The notes below the pieces were generated by a model. It searched no databases, was not told the DNA's origin, and saw nothing but the letters and a program-made list of their open reading frames with translations. This document shows positions 31,001 to 37,710 of a stretch of 64,000 nucleotides of DNA, in pieces. Made by a program: the position numbers and the translations under genes. How positions within the stretch are numbered: the stretch's first letter is position 1; each line of letters starts with the position of its first letter. Source of the DNA: Platanthera guangdongensis. Its lineage: Eukaryota; Streptophyta; Magnoliopsida; Asparagales; Orchidaceae. The stretch lies in the NCBI GenBank assembly GCA_039583875.1, contig CM077163.1, positions 229,888,646 to 229,952,645 on the forward strand, written 5' to 3'.

Positions 31001-33145
31001 GCTTTCATTCACGTGCATTCTCATCCAGTGCTCTCCGAAACCAGAAAAACTCCCAAGTTTCCAAGAAAGTTCAAGGGCGAAGAAGAGACCGTTCGTGCAC
31101 ATCAACTCTGGCGATCTTCGCAAGGCCTCACTGTTTTCTTCAACACTCAATAACAGAGGGAGTTTTAATCTTATTTTTCATATTTTGTAATCATTTTCCT
31201 TCATTGTAATTGATAGTAAAATTGTCGCCTTGTGAGTGACGACAAGCCCCTTGTGTGGTTTAGGGGGAATTTGTCATCTTGTGAGTAGCGACTAGCTCGT
31301 GGAGAGATCTAGGGGAAGACTAGAGGCTTTATCAAGGGAGAGATAGGCTATAGACGACCGGTCCTTGGGAGAAGGACCGGTGAATTCACTAAAAGAAGAT
31401 TTGTTCATGTAGCCTCGATTTCAAGCTTCATTGAAATCACATCTTATGTTTATCATTCTTTGTGAAATGAAAAGTATCTGTCTTGTTTTCAAAATTATTT
31501 TTTAAGTATTGTTGTTCAAACTAATTGTTTTGCAAGAAAATTCATCTTAGTTAATTTTACTACTTTACTAAGTCATAAAGTTATAACAAAAATTCAAAGT
31601 CCCTTATTCACCCCCCCCCCCCCCCCTCTAAGGGCACCTCAAAATCCAACACACCCGACTTCAAGTTTGAGTGCAAGCTCCATCTGAAGGAAGGGAGTGA
31701 TGTCACAGATGCATTTATGAGACACTGTAGGGAAAGTGGTGGCAAGATAGCGAGACATAGACCAACCGCAATCTCTGTTTATTCTGCATTTATTTTTATT
31801 CTTTGCTTTTTTGTTATTTATTTATGGCACAGTTATTTACGAGTTCGGATTGGTCTAAACCACACATTATCTCCTTCATTTTGAACTCTGTAATTATACC
31901 GGCTTGGTTTGAGAGTATGGCATATTGGCATGTTGAATTGAATTATTATTTGTGGCATCAACCAAAGTTGTGGCTCCCACCTTCTTTCCCTTCTCCCTAT
32001 TTCTCGTGTCGGCCTCCGCCTCTTCACAAAGCACTGCTCTCAGTGCCTCTTGCATGCCACAAAAGGCGGTTGTCAAGCAACTTTGCCAAGGACAACCCTA
32101 ACCAACTTCCTAATACAACTAGTTTTTTACTCGAGCTATTCCTGGCTTACATACAGCTCTATTTATAGCCTATAATCAGGCTTAACTGCTCTAGCAGCAT
32201 TTTAACAGCTCTAAACAACTTCCTAATAGTTTTGTTTATTTACTAGCATACCCGTATGGCATTGTTTAGTTTTTGTTATACACAGAACAACAGCCATTTC
32301 ATTATACTTGTACCATAAATCTGCCTACATTTCTATCAAGAAGCCTTCCAAAATTCTTCCCCGACATCTCAATGAATGCAGGGAGCCTATGTAACATTTA
32401 CAGTAGCCTCTATGCTCTTATCATTTTAGTTCACAAAATGGCTTTCATCAGTCACAGAAGTTATATGGTTCCTATATATGGTGCCTTGCAGACAGATTAT
32501 TTTGTAGGGCTTTCATATCTCCCTGGAAACCGGAAGATGCCAGCACACAATTGTCAGCTCTGTGAACACAAATAAAGCTATCATCAATCTAACAAAACCA
32601 CTGAAAAATAATAGCAAACATCACGAGTACTTATCCTAATAAACACAATCAGACATGCAAAACCCTCACCGAAAAACTAATAGCTATCCAATATCAAAAT
32701 GAAACCAAAAAACAATGGAGATTGGAGCAAAATTACATCCACTCCTTGATTTGCGCAAACCCTAATCGAGAAATAGCAGATCAAATAATCCATAAACAAG
32801 TATGAAAATTTAAAGGGAACTTTACAACAATTAGGCTGAAAAAAATGCAAGTTATATGAAATAAAAAGAGACGGAAGAAGAAAAAAAGGGAAGAAGACCG
32901 CACAGCGTACAGATCTTAGAAAAGTCACGGGTGCATATGTTGTATCCAGCGGAAAGACGCGTATCGGCCGCCACCACGGTGTAGTCAGCTCCGGCAATAG
33001 CCACGCATGTACTGAAATGGAATGTGCAGTAATCGAGATCGTAGTTAGAGATTGTTGCAGAAGAGAAGAGGGGAAAAATATCTGAGGATTAGAGAAACTT
33101 GCCCTCCGTTGTTCTCGTAAACCCAGTCACCTCTCAGAGCCATTG
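3947..33145 (-). CDS. PBF1: 20S proteasome subunit beta type-1 (beta-6, PBF1), 3'-partial, five exons over >29 kb
   Basis: Joining 33145-33105, 33011-32904, 32559-32478, 4303-4174 and 4089-3947 gives 504 nt, 168 codons, with no stop and matching phases at each junction. The product shows the beta-6 hallmarks: [56 protein letters not shown] and [12 protein letters not shown]. This non-catalytic subunit sits in the beta ring of the 20S core particle. Family members are about 223 residues, so ~55 C-terminal residues are missing to the left. Intron 3 is ~28.2 kb and full of retroelements; intron 5 holds copia-1. Oddities: a GC donor at intron 1, an AT donor at intron 3, and Arg and His at the normally Pro and Leu positions of the MSCPAMAQLL segment. 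It may be a functional gene with giant introns or a decaying copy. Identity is near certain; function is uncertain. Confidence 0.88.
4174..4303 (-). CDS. PBF1: PBF1 exon 4
   Basis: It starts after the acceptor TTTGTTCAG and encodes [20 protein letters not shown] and [20 protein letters not shown], ending GAAG before a GTAAGT donor. It lies ~28.2 kb from exon 3, only 99 bp from the 5' LTR of copia-2. Two residues differ from near-invariant family positions (Pro to Arg in MSCPAM, Leu to His in MAQLL). Confidence 0.9.
4403..4583 (+). repeat. 5' LTR of copia-2
   Basis: It begins TGTAAAAGCCCAAATAAG and ends TTCTACA, immediately followed by the primer-binding site, so the 3' boundary is firm. The length is 181 bp. 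TATATATATC near 4500 may be the TATA region. The five bases before it are AATGA; the partner duplication was not found because the 3' end of the element is lost. Confidence 0.85.
4584..4595 (+). other. Primer-binding site (initiator tRNA-Met) of copia-2
   Basis: TGGTATCAGAGC directly follows the LTR end and is complementary to the 3' end of plant initiator tRNA-Met, the usual primer of copia reverse transcription. Confidence 0.92.
4596..5409 (+). other. copia-2 untranslated leader with GCGG-rich imperfect repeats
   Basis: An 814-bp stretch between primer-binding site and gag start. Around 4920-5110 a GC-rich unit recurs (forms of GCAGCGGCCTCAGCGG followed by TGCCGCTAGTTCCTGAT). No coding frame is supported. 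A related composition is seen in the leader of copia-4 and in the LTR of copia-3. Confidence 0.7.
5410..6400 (+). pseudogene. copia-2 gag remnant
   Basis: The ATG at 5410 opens [20 protein letters not shown], followed by in-frame stops (for example TGA after NFVE). The segment [20 protein letters not shown] (5659 on) is the UBN2-type Gag core, where Gag multimerises to form the particle. A CX2CX4HX4C zinc knuckle ([14 protein letters not shown]) lies near 6181-6222. Frame changes between these blocks show the gene is broken. Confidence 0.87.
8103..9258 (-). repeat. 3' LTR of the nested gypsy element
   Basis: Ends are TGATGC...GCATCA, a perfect 6-bp terminal inverted repeat, 1156 bp. It is a diverged direct copy of 11937-13098; differences are visible every few tens of bases. 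Both copies contain an open frame of 137-138 codons on the minus strand (from 8819 and 12651), but I see no recognisable domain in it. Purine-rich CCCCGGGAGAAT lies just upstream on the minus strand as a candidate polypurine tract. Confidence 0.88.
9256..9813 (-). CDS. Unrecognised 185-codon ORF next to the 3' LTR of the nested gypsy element
   Basis: An open frame starts at 9813 and runs to the LTR edge, ending [10 protein letters not shown]. It contains two mildly hydrophobic stretches (around [16 protein letters not shown] and [15 protein letters not shown]) and no recognised domain. It occupies the place where RT-integrase would be in a full element. It may be a chance frame in a decayed 3' region or filler DNA. 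Confidence that it is a gene is low. Confidence 0.2.
   Translation of the reverse strand: MVLQGKFVDNFKICRASRILTSVIIAMIGLDFVVARMYLAGARMTLHDLMISHVLVYSLLCFSPRSFSSTLYDTPFSVALFFTGQVHIMHKIMTNGLGVPLKNCNSLADFITGSCLFPREFGFLHLSGKRVTFQIMRRNNGSFPCSTIYRSRAVTQQFLGSAFSSFSDGFRRILDGVESFQPREN
10024..10530 (-). pseudogene. protease remnant of the nested gypsy element
   Basis: The segment [15 protein letters not shown] near 10490 carries the aspartic-protease DSG. It is followed by a stop and then by [20 protein letters not shown] and [20 protein letters not shown], typical of gypsy protease C-termini. About 65 codons of uncharacterised linker follow to 10024. RT does not follow, which defines the internal deletion. 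Confidence 0.78.
10560..11707 (-). pseudogene. gag remnant of the nested gypsy element
   Basis: From 11707 the frame opens [19 protein letters not shown], a short predicted coiled coil. It is followed, with frame changes and stops, by a retrotransposon Gag core ([18 protein letters not shown], then [19 protein letters not shown] and [20 protein letters not shown], 11164 on). A Ser/Thr/Pro-rich tail follows. No clean zinc knuckle is visible. The Gag would form the particle shell; this copy is broken. Confidence 0.75.
11937..13098 (-). repeat. 5' LTR of the nested gypsy element
   Basis: 1162 bp, direct copy of 8103-9258. In plus-strand reading it starts TAATGC (one change from TGATGC) and ends GCATCA, followed by the target duplication AACAT. 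An imperfect initiator-Met primer-binding site (TGGTATTATAGG, 11933-11922 on the minus strand) adjoins it and fixes the orientation. Confidence 0.88.
13968..15608. mobile_element. 1.64-kb solo-LTR-like insertion in copia-2
   Basis: It begins TGGTGGAG and ends TTGCATCA, with TG...CA termini. It is flanked by near-identical pentamers CAAGG (13963) and CACGG (15609), and its removal restores the copia-2 frame ...TAPRQG LVYKS. Inside are TA-dinucleotide tracts (14103-14200), a GC-rich block resembling a 5' exon (14225-14505) and a region of repeated GATTTCGTG-GAGCCACC motifs (14945-15080). No RT, Gag or integrase segment is seen. A solo LTR is the simplest reading; other insert types are not excluded. 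Confidence 0.6.
14321..14530 (+). pseudogene. Possible captured host 5' exon with a presequence-like N-terminus
   Basis: The ATG at 14321 begins [20 protein letters not shown] and continues GC-rich for ~60 codons to LLPASEG. The sequence then becomes AT-rich immediately after GAAGGA|GTTAGT, a plausible donor. Basic residues, serines and no acids in the first 20 positions look like a mitochondrial targeting peptide. I do not recognise the parent gene. The contrast with the surrounding AT-rich insert suggests a transduced gene fragment, but a chance frame is possible. Confidence 0.3.
16224..16232 (+). promoter_or_regulatory. TATA box of LTR-like block
   Basis: TATAAATAG in a GC-rich context, ~60 bp before the first tandem array. 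Its form matches the TATA box of the copia-3 LTR (47811). Confidence 0.55.
16285..16590 (+). repeat. 64-bp tandem repeat array (about 4.5 units)
   Basis: The unit begins CAGCTTGCCATCAGCTTG and contains GCAAGCCCTGCGGACTCAG and TTTTCCAGTCCTCC. Unit starts at 16328, 16392, 16456 and 16520 give a 64-bp period. Units differ by single bases, and the terminal ones lack an internal duplicated CAGTCCTCC. Confidence 0.9.
16886..17206 (+). repeat. 20-bp tandem repeat array (about 16 units)
   Basis: The unit is TCTGCTCAGCAAGCTTGCTC, repeated head to tail. The first four units end AAGCCTCTTC and later ones AAGCTTGCTC, so the array is built from two subtypes. All three frames are open but encode only Leu/Ser/Ala-rich repeats. 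There are no spacers, so it is not a CRISPR-like array. Confidence 0.93.
17481..18506. other. AT-rich intronic sequence without recognisable features
   Basis: No open frame of interest, no transposon protein homology and no repeat larger than simple tracts. It may be original intron 3 sequence or eroded transposon. Confidence 0.5.
18507..18675 (-). repeat. 3' LTR of copia-4
   Basis: On the minus strand it starts TGTATTTAGCCCATGTATA and ends CATACTGTACA, ~169 bp. It shares the AGCCCATGT start and the CTCTCTTAGACTCC block with the other short-LTR copia elements here. Boundaries are inferred by analogy. Confidence 0.65.
18710..22030 (-). pseudogene. copia-4 gag-pol remnant
   Basis: The Gag core reads [20 protein letters not shown] (near 21810) and the zinc knuckle [16 protein letters not shown] (near 21300). 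The protease site [13 protein letters not shown] (near 21060) has Asn-Leu where Asp-Ser is needed, so the catalytic aspartate is gone. GAG-pre-integrase ends YVDWH (20690). Integrase fragments lie between ~20600 and 19880. RT lies at ~19560-18960 with HVDD at the polymerase box near 18990 in place of YVDD. Many frame changes are present. Confidence 0.85.
22530..22955. repeat. Fold-back repeat with GCGCC-rich inverted ends
   Basis: The left part has TTAAAGGCGCGCCTAAGGCT with CCAAGCTCAG and GCGCCTTTTTGTGCC. The right part has the reverse complement theme, GCGCCTTGCGCCTAGGCTCC and GGTGTGCCTTGCACCTTTAA. The middle (22640-22850) is AT-rich. Ends GTTAAAGG and CCTTTAATAAC suggest a short TA-rich target. 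It looks like a non-coding fold-back or MITE-like element, inserted at the truncated end of copia-4. Confidence 0.55.
23017..23132 (+). repeat. 58-bp tandem duplication ending in poly-C
   Basis: AAACCCTCTTTAATTTGAGC through CTTGATAACT plus a run of 13-15 C occurs twice, with copies starting at 23017 and 23075. The two differ by one base outside the homopolymer. Confidence 0.88.
23570..23849 (+). repeat. 139-bp tandem duplication
   Basis: The block starting ATTCACCAGCGAGTAAATAC occurs at 23571 and again at 23710 with only a few differences (for example GCACCGCCTC versus GCAATGCCTC). No gene content is recognised. Confidence 0.9.
23850..24891. other. Intronic sequence without recognised gene
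   Basis: AT-rich. One open frame (24547-24885, plus strand, 112 codons, containing [18 protein letters not shown]) has no recognised domain, and I do not support it as a gene. Confidence 0.45.
24892..27110 (-). pseudogene. protease-RT-RNase H remnant of the gypsy relic
   Basis: The protease region near 27000 reads [15 protein letters not shown], where the catalytic Asp-Thr-Gly has become Asp-Asn-Trp. RT begins near 26130 ([20 protein letters not shown], then [20 protein letters not shown]). The polymerase box near 25700 reads SVNDLMVK in place of YVDD, losing an aspartate. RNase H lies at 25462-25016 ([19 protein letters not shown], then [20 protein letters not shown]). Similarity ends within RNase H near 24892. 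Confidence 0.85.
27310..28685 (-). pseudogene. gag remnant of the gypsy relic
   Basis: The ATG at 28685 starts [18 protein letters not shown] frameshift follows, and a TAG near 28245 interrupts [19 protein letters not shown]. From 28212 the frame runs 300 codons: Gag core ([20 protein letters not shown], then [15 protein letters not shown]), a Glu/Arg/Gln-rich middle, a Pro run, and the zinc finger segment [14 protein letters not shown] near residues 262-275. The protein would be the particle protein; the copy is broken. Confidence 0.85.
28750..29100 (-). repeat. 5' LTR segment of the gypsy relic with TATA box
   Basis: The minus strand has CTATAAATAGACCC near 29040-29025 as a TATA box, and a tRNA-primer-like TTTTTGGTGCGGTGAGC near 28745-28725. 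The LTR may extend right to ~29560, through a region with repeated ACTCGCC/GCGAGTG motifs (29130-29430). No second copy exists in the window, so limits are approximate. Confidence 0.5.
29600..29820. mobile_element. 221-bp MITE with TTA target duplication (Tourist/PIF-Harbinger-like)
   Basis: TTA at 29597-29599 and 29821-29823 flank a GC-rich segment. Its ends, CGCTTCGTTTGATT and AACCAAACGAAACA, are imperfect inverted repeats. A 3-bp TTA duplication with short inverted ends is typical of Tourist-type MITEs. The internal sequence has further inverted GGCGGC/AAACGG motifs and no coding domain. Confidence 0.65.
29824..30574. other. AT-rich sequence; right end is the tail of a Sirevirus-like element
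   Basis: Most of it shows nothing. The last ~20 bp (ATTATCAAAATGAGGAGAT) resemble the polypurine tract that precedes a Sirevirus 3' LTR, so a few hundred bases before 30575 are probably the interior end of a truncated element. Confidence 0.5.
30575..31651 (+). repeat. 1077-bp Sirevirus-type LTR
   Basis: Ends are TGTTGGA and TCCAACA, a perfect 7-bp inverted repeat of the sort seen in SIRE/Maximus copia LTRs and in the Sirevirus at 51305-63531. A purine tract precedes it. A run of 17 C with CTCTAAGGGCACC lies just before the end. The following bases do not duplicate those before it, so it is the 3' LTR of a truncated element and not a clean solo LTR. Confidence 0.8.
31652..32477. other. Right end of PBF1 intron 3
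   Basis: The donor-proximal part of the giant intron. No transposon protein is recognised. Short open frames on both strands have no domain. The first ~100 bp (CTCCATCTGAAGGAAGGG region) may be transposon debris. Confidence 0.5.
32478..32559 (-). CDS. PBF1: PBF1 exon 3
   Basis: It starts after the acceptor TGTTCACAG and encodes [20 protein letters not shown] and on to SARHH. The open reading stops at CACCAT, immediately followed by ATATAGG where a GT donor is expected. Length and phase (82 nt, ending on a codon boundary) fit exon 4 exactly. The change of donor GT to AT is discussed in the findings. Confidence 0.83.
32904..33011 (-). CDS. PBF1: PBF1 exon 2
   Basis: It starts after the acceptor CCATTTCAG and encodes [20 protein letters not shown] and on through SKICT. 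It ends with CT before a GTGCGG donor. The two leftover bases join the first A of exon 3 to give CTA (Leu) followed by Ala-Asp, matching the conserved KLAD segment. An alternative donor seven bases upstream (GTACGC) would create a TAG at the junction and is therefore less likely. Confidence 0.87.
33105..33145 (-). CDS. PBF1: PBF1 exon 1 (coding part)
   Basis: The ATG at 33145 opens [14 protein letters not shown], matching the start of plant beta-6 subunits up to the conserved NNGG. The exon ends after GGAGG and the intron begins GCAAGT, a good match to the GC-AG donor consensus. Joining to exon 2 restores GGT (Gly) then ACA TGC (Thr-Cys), exactly the family sequence. Using the nearby GTTTCT as donor would put exon 2 out of frame. 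About 90 bp of leader and probable promoter lie upstream. Confidence 0.88.
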
Positions 33146-35126
33146 CAAACGAAGGGAGGAAGGCGACGAGTGTTGGAGTTGAGGAAGACGATGTGTCTCA
33201 ACTCCTCGGGAAAATTTGCTTGTTTATAAACGTTCGTTTCTTCTCGCGCAAGAGAAACTGGGGCGTCATGGGTCCGAACAGGTAGGTTGAATGAACCTGA
33301 TAACACGACAGACCCTATTTACTAGAAATGAGCAGGCAAGACACGGATATATAATCCAATCAGGATGGTTCATTTTGAAACCGGAATCGGAATTGGAATC
33401 GGTCAAAGTACAATATCTAAATTAAAAATTTTGGTTCACTTCCTATTCAAATCTAGGTTCTACACCTCTACTTGACCTCTTAATACTTATTACTATATTA
33501 GTATAAACCTAAACTAAAAGATTAATATCTTAAGATGCTTCATTTACTAAATTTTGTGCTACTTGAAATTAAGAAGAAGAAAAAAATGCGGTGGAGTTGA
33601 TACTATTTTGAATTTCATTAATATGTTTTCATTTATTGTTAATGTTATTAAATTTATTAGAGTTGATTGAGTTTATGAAAACCAAAGAGGATCTCAAGCT
33701 GTCTTTTTAATTTGATGAAAAACATTTTGTGTAAGACATATGAGTTATCACATGCGTTGCAAAAAGTAATAAAGACATCATTAATGTAATGAATTTTGTA
33801 AATTTATCCAAACAATTATTAGTCAACATGAGAAATGTTGATCTACATTGAGAGACTGTCATGACAGAAGTTTCAATTTTTTTGTGATAAACACGACAAC
33901 AATGTTCCCAATATGAAGGAAAATTTTATTCAAACAGGAAGATCAAGATGCAATGCGAGAGATATTACAAATTGTCATTATTTTCGGGTAAAGATTTTAA
34001 ATATTGCGATTGATTGAATGTCAAACGAGTTAAATAAACGATTTAATGATGTAAATACTGAATTACTTTTTTGTGTTCTAATTTTTGATCAAAGTGACTA
34101 TTTCATTTCAGTTGATAAGGATAAATTGATTTATGTTGTAGAATATTACTCATGTAATTTTGTCTGATTAAACTTGCAGTTACTAGATGGTTCACTAGAT
34201 GCATAATTTTTTGATGTACATTTTAATGAAAAATTTTAATAAGTTAGTTGCATAAATGGATTTACTGCAATATTGGTGAAGCTGAAAAAACATGATCATT
34301 ACCAATTAATTTATCGTCTTTTGAAAATGAAAAAGGAATGGATAAATGATTATTTGATAATATATATTGAGAAATATATTATAGACAACATTATAAATAA
34401 ATAAATAAATTAGTATTTTAAAAAAGTGTTAGGGAAAAGTTGTCTCTATATAGGAAGTTTTTTTAAGCACTTTACCATAAAAAATGTGTGTCAGAAATGC
34501 CATAGAAATGTGGTATGCCAGAGTAAAATGTGCTCGCACTTGAAACGAGGGTGTGCGCACGGGGCGTGCTCGTGTGAAGTGTGGGCGGCGCAGGCTCCGT
34601 GCAGCGCCGGCTCCATGTGCGTGGCGAGCATGAGTCATCTAATCGGGTTGACTTGCTAGAGTGCTTTGATTCGACATGACTAGAAAATTTTTAGGAGAAA
34701 CTCATCAAACACAAACAAAGATGCTCTTGGAATTTTAAAATAACTAAGAGAACCTTCTTGCATACAATTAACTAATATAACTTTCTTGCATATAAACACT
34801 GAGCATGGGTTTTAAGCATAAATACAACCAGGCAACTCTGTACAGCCTAATTAAACTCGCGTGAGAATTGGACTCCATGAGCATTATTATACAAGCCCTC
34901 CGCATCTTTGCTCACCGACTCGAGGAGAGTAAAGTGTATATCTGAACTTTACGGTAAAGTACAGACATCCAATGACCCACGTGAATCTCCGTACGTATCT
35001 CAAAGCAAGCGGACCGTTGAATGTGTATGGGCATCCACACAAACAATTGAAAGCCCGTGCTTTACCGGCAACAATTCTTTGATCACGTTCTTCAGATGGT
35101 CCGGAAAAAAAAAAGATCTCCGTTGA
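33146..35126. other. Intergenic region between PBF1 and the MYC2-like gene
   Basis: 33146-33240 is the probable PBF1 5' leader and core promoter on the minus strand. The rest is AT-rich with no supported gene. Around 34500-34640 there is a GC-richer patch with GTGCGC/GCACGGGGCG motifs and no domain. The last ~300 bp should be the 3' untranslated and terminator region of the bHLH gene. Confidence 0.55.
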
Positions 35127-37085
35127 TCATGGAGTAAATGGCGCGGGTGTCTCCGCCATGCGGGAATAGAGAACGGCTCTAAGCTGCTCCTGCGTGTACC
35201 CGCCGCCGGACATTTTGACCGTTGCTTGCTGGATCATGAGGTCCTTCACGGCGGAGACGCTGGCGTAGTACAACTCCAGTTCCAAATCCTCCAGCGCCGT
35301 CATCAACCTCGCCGCAGGGTGGTTTCTACGGTGAGATTGCACTCGAATCATTGCTTCTGCGCCGAGTATCTTCACCTCGATCTCCACCCCGGTGCACCGC
35401 CCATGGCAGCTCGCCGCAGTCAGTTCATCCTGCTGCGTCTGGCCGGAAGAGCCACGATGCTCCTTCTTGAGCGCCTCTATTCGCGACTCCACTTCTTCTT
35501 TCTCGTTCTCGATTTTCTGCAGGTTCGAGTGCAGCTGCTTGATATAGGCAATGGCGTCGCCGAGGAGGGAAGCCTTATCCATCTTCGAGACGTTGGGGAC
35601 CACCGCGCGGAGGGCGTAGAACCGCTGGTTGAGCTTCTCTCGCCGCATCCGCTCGGCCTCCACGTGGTTAAGAGGTTCCTCCCGGCCGTTGGCCGGCTTG
35701 CGGCCGCGTTTCCTCGGCCGCTTCTCTGGCTCCGACGCCCTGCTGCTTTCCACCTCCCGGACGGAGGCCTCCAGATCCGACTGGTAGGAGCCGTCGTCGG
35801 TGGGCGAGGCCTTCGCCTGACCCGAGGAGACGAACGAGACAATGCCTTCGTTGTTGGTTGCCCTAGATATAGATCCGGCGGCGGTGGATTTCTTGCTCTT
35901 TTTAGCAGTAGAAGAAATATGTGGATTGGATAAGTACTGCAAAGTAGGGGGAAGAAGGGGTGGGCTTCTATTGCTTCCTCCAAAATTCAGAGAGTCGCCG
36001 GATTCCGGCTTGAAACTTTGGCAAGAAGGGGCGCTGGTTAGCCCAAAATCGGAGAAATTGACCTCTCTGCTATTGAAATTGAACGACGGCGGCTGTTGCT
36101 GTTGCTGTTGTGATGGATTAATCGAGTTGTGGTTTTCAGTGAGGCTACTGGCGGTGCTAGGGTTTTCGGTTTGAAGTGGGGGTTTCGGCACTGAGATCTC
36201 GGCGGTGTTGGGAGAAACCGAATCATTGATCTCGATTAAGGATGGATCGGAGATCCACAAGGCTGTGGGATCGTTATCATCTTGATCGGCCATCACAGGG
36301 TTGTACTGCGATGGGAGCCAAGATCCCGCCTCTGGGGTGACTTGGAGGGCGTTGAAGCTGAAGAGGATTTTTACCTGGTCGATCATCTCTGCGCTACGGA
36401 AGATCATTTCAGTTGAACCAAGCTCGACGACGCCACTTTCCACCGGAACGCAGATCATGCTCCGCATCCCCAGCACCTGCGCCTGTCGCGCGCGATCGCA
36501 TGGAGCCGTGGCGAGCCGCTCCCCGCCGGCTATACACGAAGGCTCGCCGGAGTAAAACGACTGACCTGGAAGCCCTGATCCGTTTACGAATGACTGCGTC
36601 ATCGAAACGAGGAAGAACCACTCGGTGTCAGTGACCTCATCCTCCACAGTTTCGTCCGGCGAGGCTCCGGCACCGGAGATTAGGGAGTTGAGTTCCCGGA
36701 GCACGCGCTTCCGGTGCTCCTGCTCACACTCAGAGCTCGGCTTGACGCTTCTACGCCTCCGCTTGTCCTCCTCGCAGCCCTTGTAGTAGCCGTCTCCCCA
36801 GCCAAGAAGGGACTCGCCGAATCCGACGTCTCTGGAGGATTGCCAGAAGATGGCGTAGGTCCAGCTCTCTTTCGCTCCTTCGATTAGCATCTGGAGGCGC
36901 TGCTGGAGGGTCTCCTGGTTTAAGTACGCCGGCGCCGTGCTGGCGTCAGCTGAAGTGAGGGCGGAGGAAAAAGAGTGGACATGGGCCTCCGACGCCGGCG
37001 TCATCGGCCACTGAAGGGCATCGACGTCAGCGGAGGATATGAAGGCTTCCATCATGGAGGCGTTGTCGTCGGTCCAAAGGCTCAT
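35127..37085 (-). CDS. MYC2: MYC2-type bHLH transcription factor (jasmonate signalling)
   Basis: A single open frame of 652 codons. The start [15 protein letters not shown] matches the conserved N-terminus of plant MYC2/3/4 proteins, which fixes the ATG at 37085. The bHLH-MYC_N region spans ~55-240: the JAZ-interacting part with [10 protein letters not shown] and [11 protein letters not shown] (~75-103), and the activation segment [16 protein letters not shown] (~151-166). A short poly-Gln lies near 325. A nuclear-localisation stretch [17 protein letters not shown] precedes the bHLH (~470-525), whose basic region has the His, Glu and Arg ([11 protein letters not shown]) that read E/G-boxes. 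A C-terminal ACT-like dimerisation region (~565-640) ends the protein. Such factors bind CACGTG elements and are repressed by JAZ proteins until jasmonate signals. Full length, no defects seen. It lies 626 bp from a Tekay LTR. Confidence 0.95.
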   Translation of the reverse strand: MSLWTDDNASMMEAFISSADVDALQWPMTPASEAHVHSFSSALTSADASTAPAYLNQETLQQRLQMLIEGAKESWTYAIFWQSSRDVGFGESLLGWGDGYYKGCEEDKRRRRSVKPSSECEQEHRKRVLRELNSLISGAGASPDETVEDEVTDTEWFFLVSMTQSFVNGSGLPGQSFYSGEPSCIAGGERLATAPCDRARQAQVLGMRSMICVPVESGVVELGSTEMIFRSAEMIDQVKILFSFNALQVTPEAGSWLPSQYNPVMADQDDNDPTALWISDPSLIEINDSVSPNTAEISVPKPPLQTENPSTASSLTENHNSINPSQQQQQQPPSFNFNSREVNFSDFGLTSAPSCQSFKPESGDSLNFGGSNRSPPLLPPTLQYLSNPHISSTAKKSKKSTAAGSISRATNNEGIVSFVSSGQAKASPTDDGSYQSDLEASVREVESSRASEPEKRPRKRGRKPANGREEPLNHVEAERMRREKLNQRFYALRAVVPNVSKMDKASLLGDAIAYIKQLHSNLQKIENEKEEVESRIEALKKEHRGSSGQTQQDELTAASCHGRCTGVEIEVKILGAEAMIRVQSHRRNHPAARLMTALEDLELELYYASVSAVKDLMIQQATVKMSGGGYTQEQLRAVLYSRMAETPAPFTP

Positions 37086-37710
37086 CCCTGATCGAAGGCG
37101 GCCGAGCTCGCGAGTGGTTGCGGAAGTGTGGATAGACGAAGCAGATACTTTTTTGACGGGACGGAAGTGGGAACGGAGGTGCGGGTATACAATACAATGG
37201 TGAGGTGATTATTAGGGAGGGCAAGAGCTGACGTGGCATTTATTTTGGAGTTTGGTGGTGAGACATGTTCTGGCGTTTTGGGTCACACTCACCGCTCCTG
37301 AAATTATTATAAACAGAAATTTTGAATTGTTATTGATAACATATGAATATTTGTAAATCATTCATATTTATATCCGAAATAAATATTTGTATTCATAATT
37401 GATATTTGTACTTATACATAATAATATTAAGAAAAATGATATGATCTCGTGAGAGGTACTAGTTGAGCTTGCACATCATGCATGAGGTACTGATATCCAA
37501 ATCTTTCCCGACGTAACCAAAATCGTCGTCGCCACAAACCGTCTTCGCCACCGCCACCGCGCCTACAGCCATCATCTCCACCGCCGCATCAACCGTCATC
37601 GCCGTTCCCGCAAACCGTCATCGTCGTCGCCGCAAACCGTCATCGTCGTCGCTGATACTGCACCGAAACCGCCGCAGCCGCAAACCGTCATCGTCGTCGC
37701 CACAAACCGT
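37086..37710 (-). promoter_or_regulatory. 5' leader and proximal promoter of the MYC2-like gene
   Basis: The region between the MYC2 start codon and the truncated Tekay LTR. On the minus strand it has GCCACGTCAGC near 37225-37235, an ACGT-core element of the kind bound by bZIP and bHLH factors. At 37525-37710 there is a run of AACCGTCATCGTCGTCGCC-type imperfect repeats of unknown origin. Promoter assignment is inferred from position. Confidence 0.5.

Noticed and set aside
32470..32485. Exon 3 donor as a U12-type AT-AC intron
   Set aside because: The donor reads ATATAGG, not ATATCCTT, and the acceptor before exon 4 ends TTCAG, so a mutated U2-type donor fits better.
34429..34659. Short ORFs at 34.4-34.7 kb as a small cysteine-rich peptide gene
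   Set aside because: Cysteines are scattered in a GC-rich patch with no secretion signal or family pattern; frames are open on both strands.
35226..35933. 235-codon plus-strand open frame opposite the bHLH gene
   Set aside because: It is the antisense shadow of the GC-rich MYC2 coding sequence and has no domain of its own.
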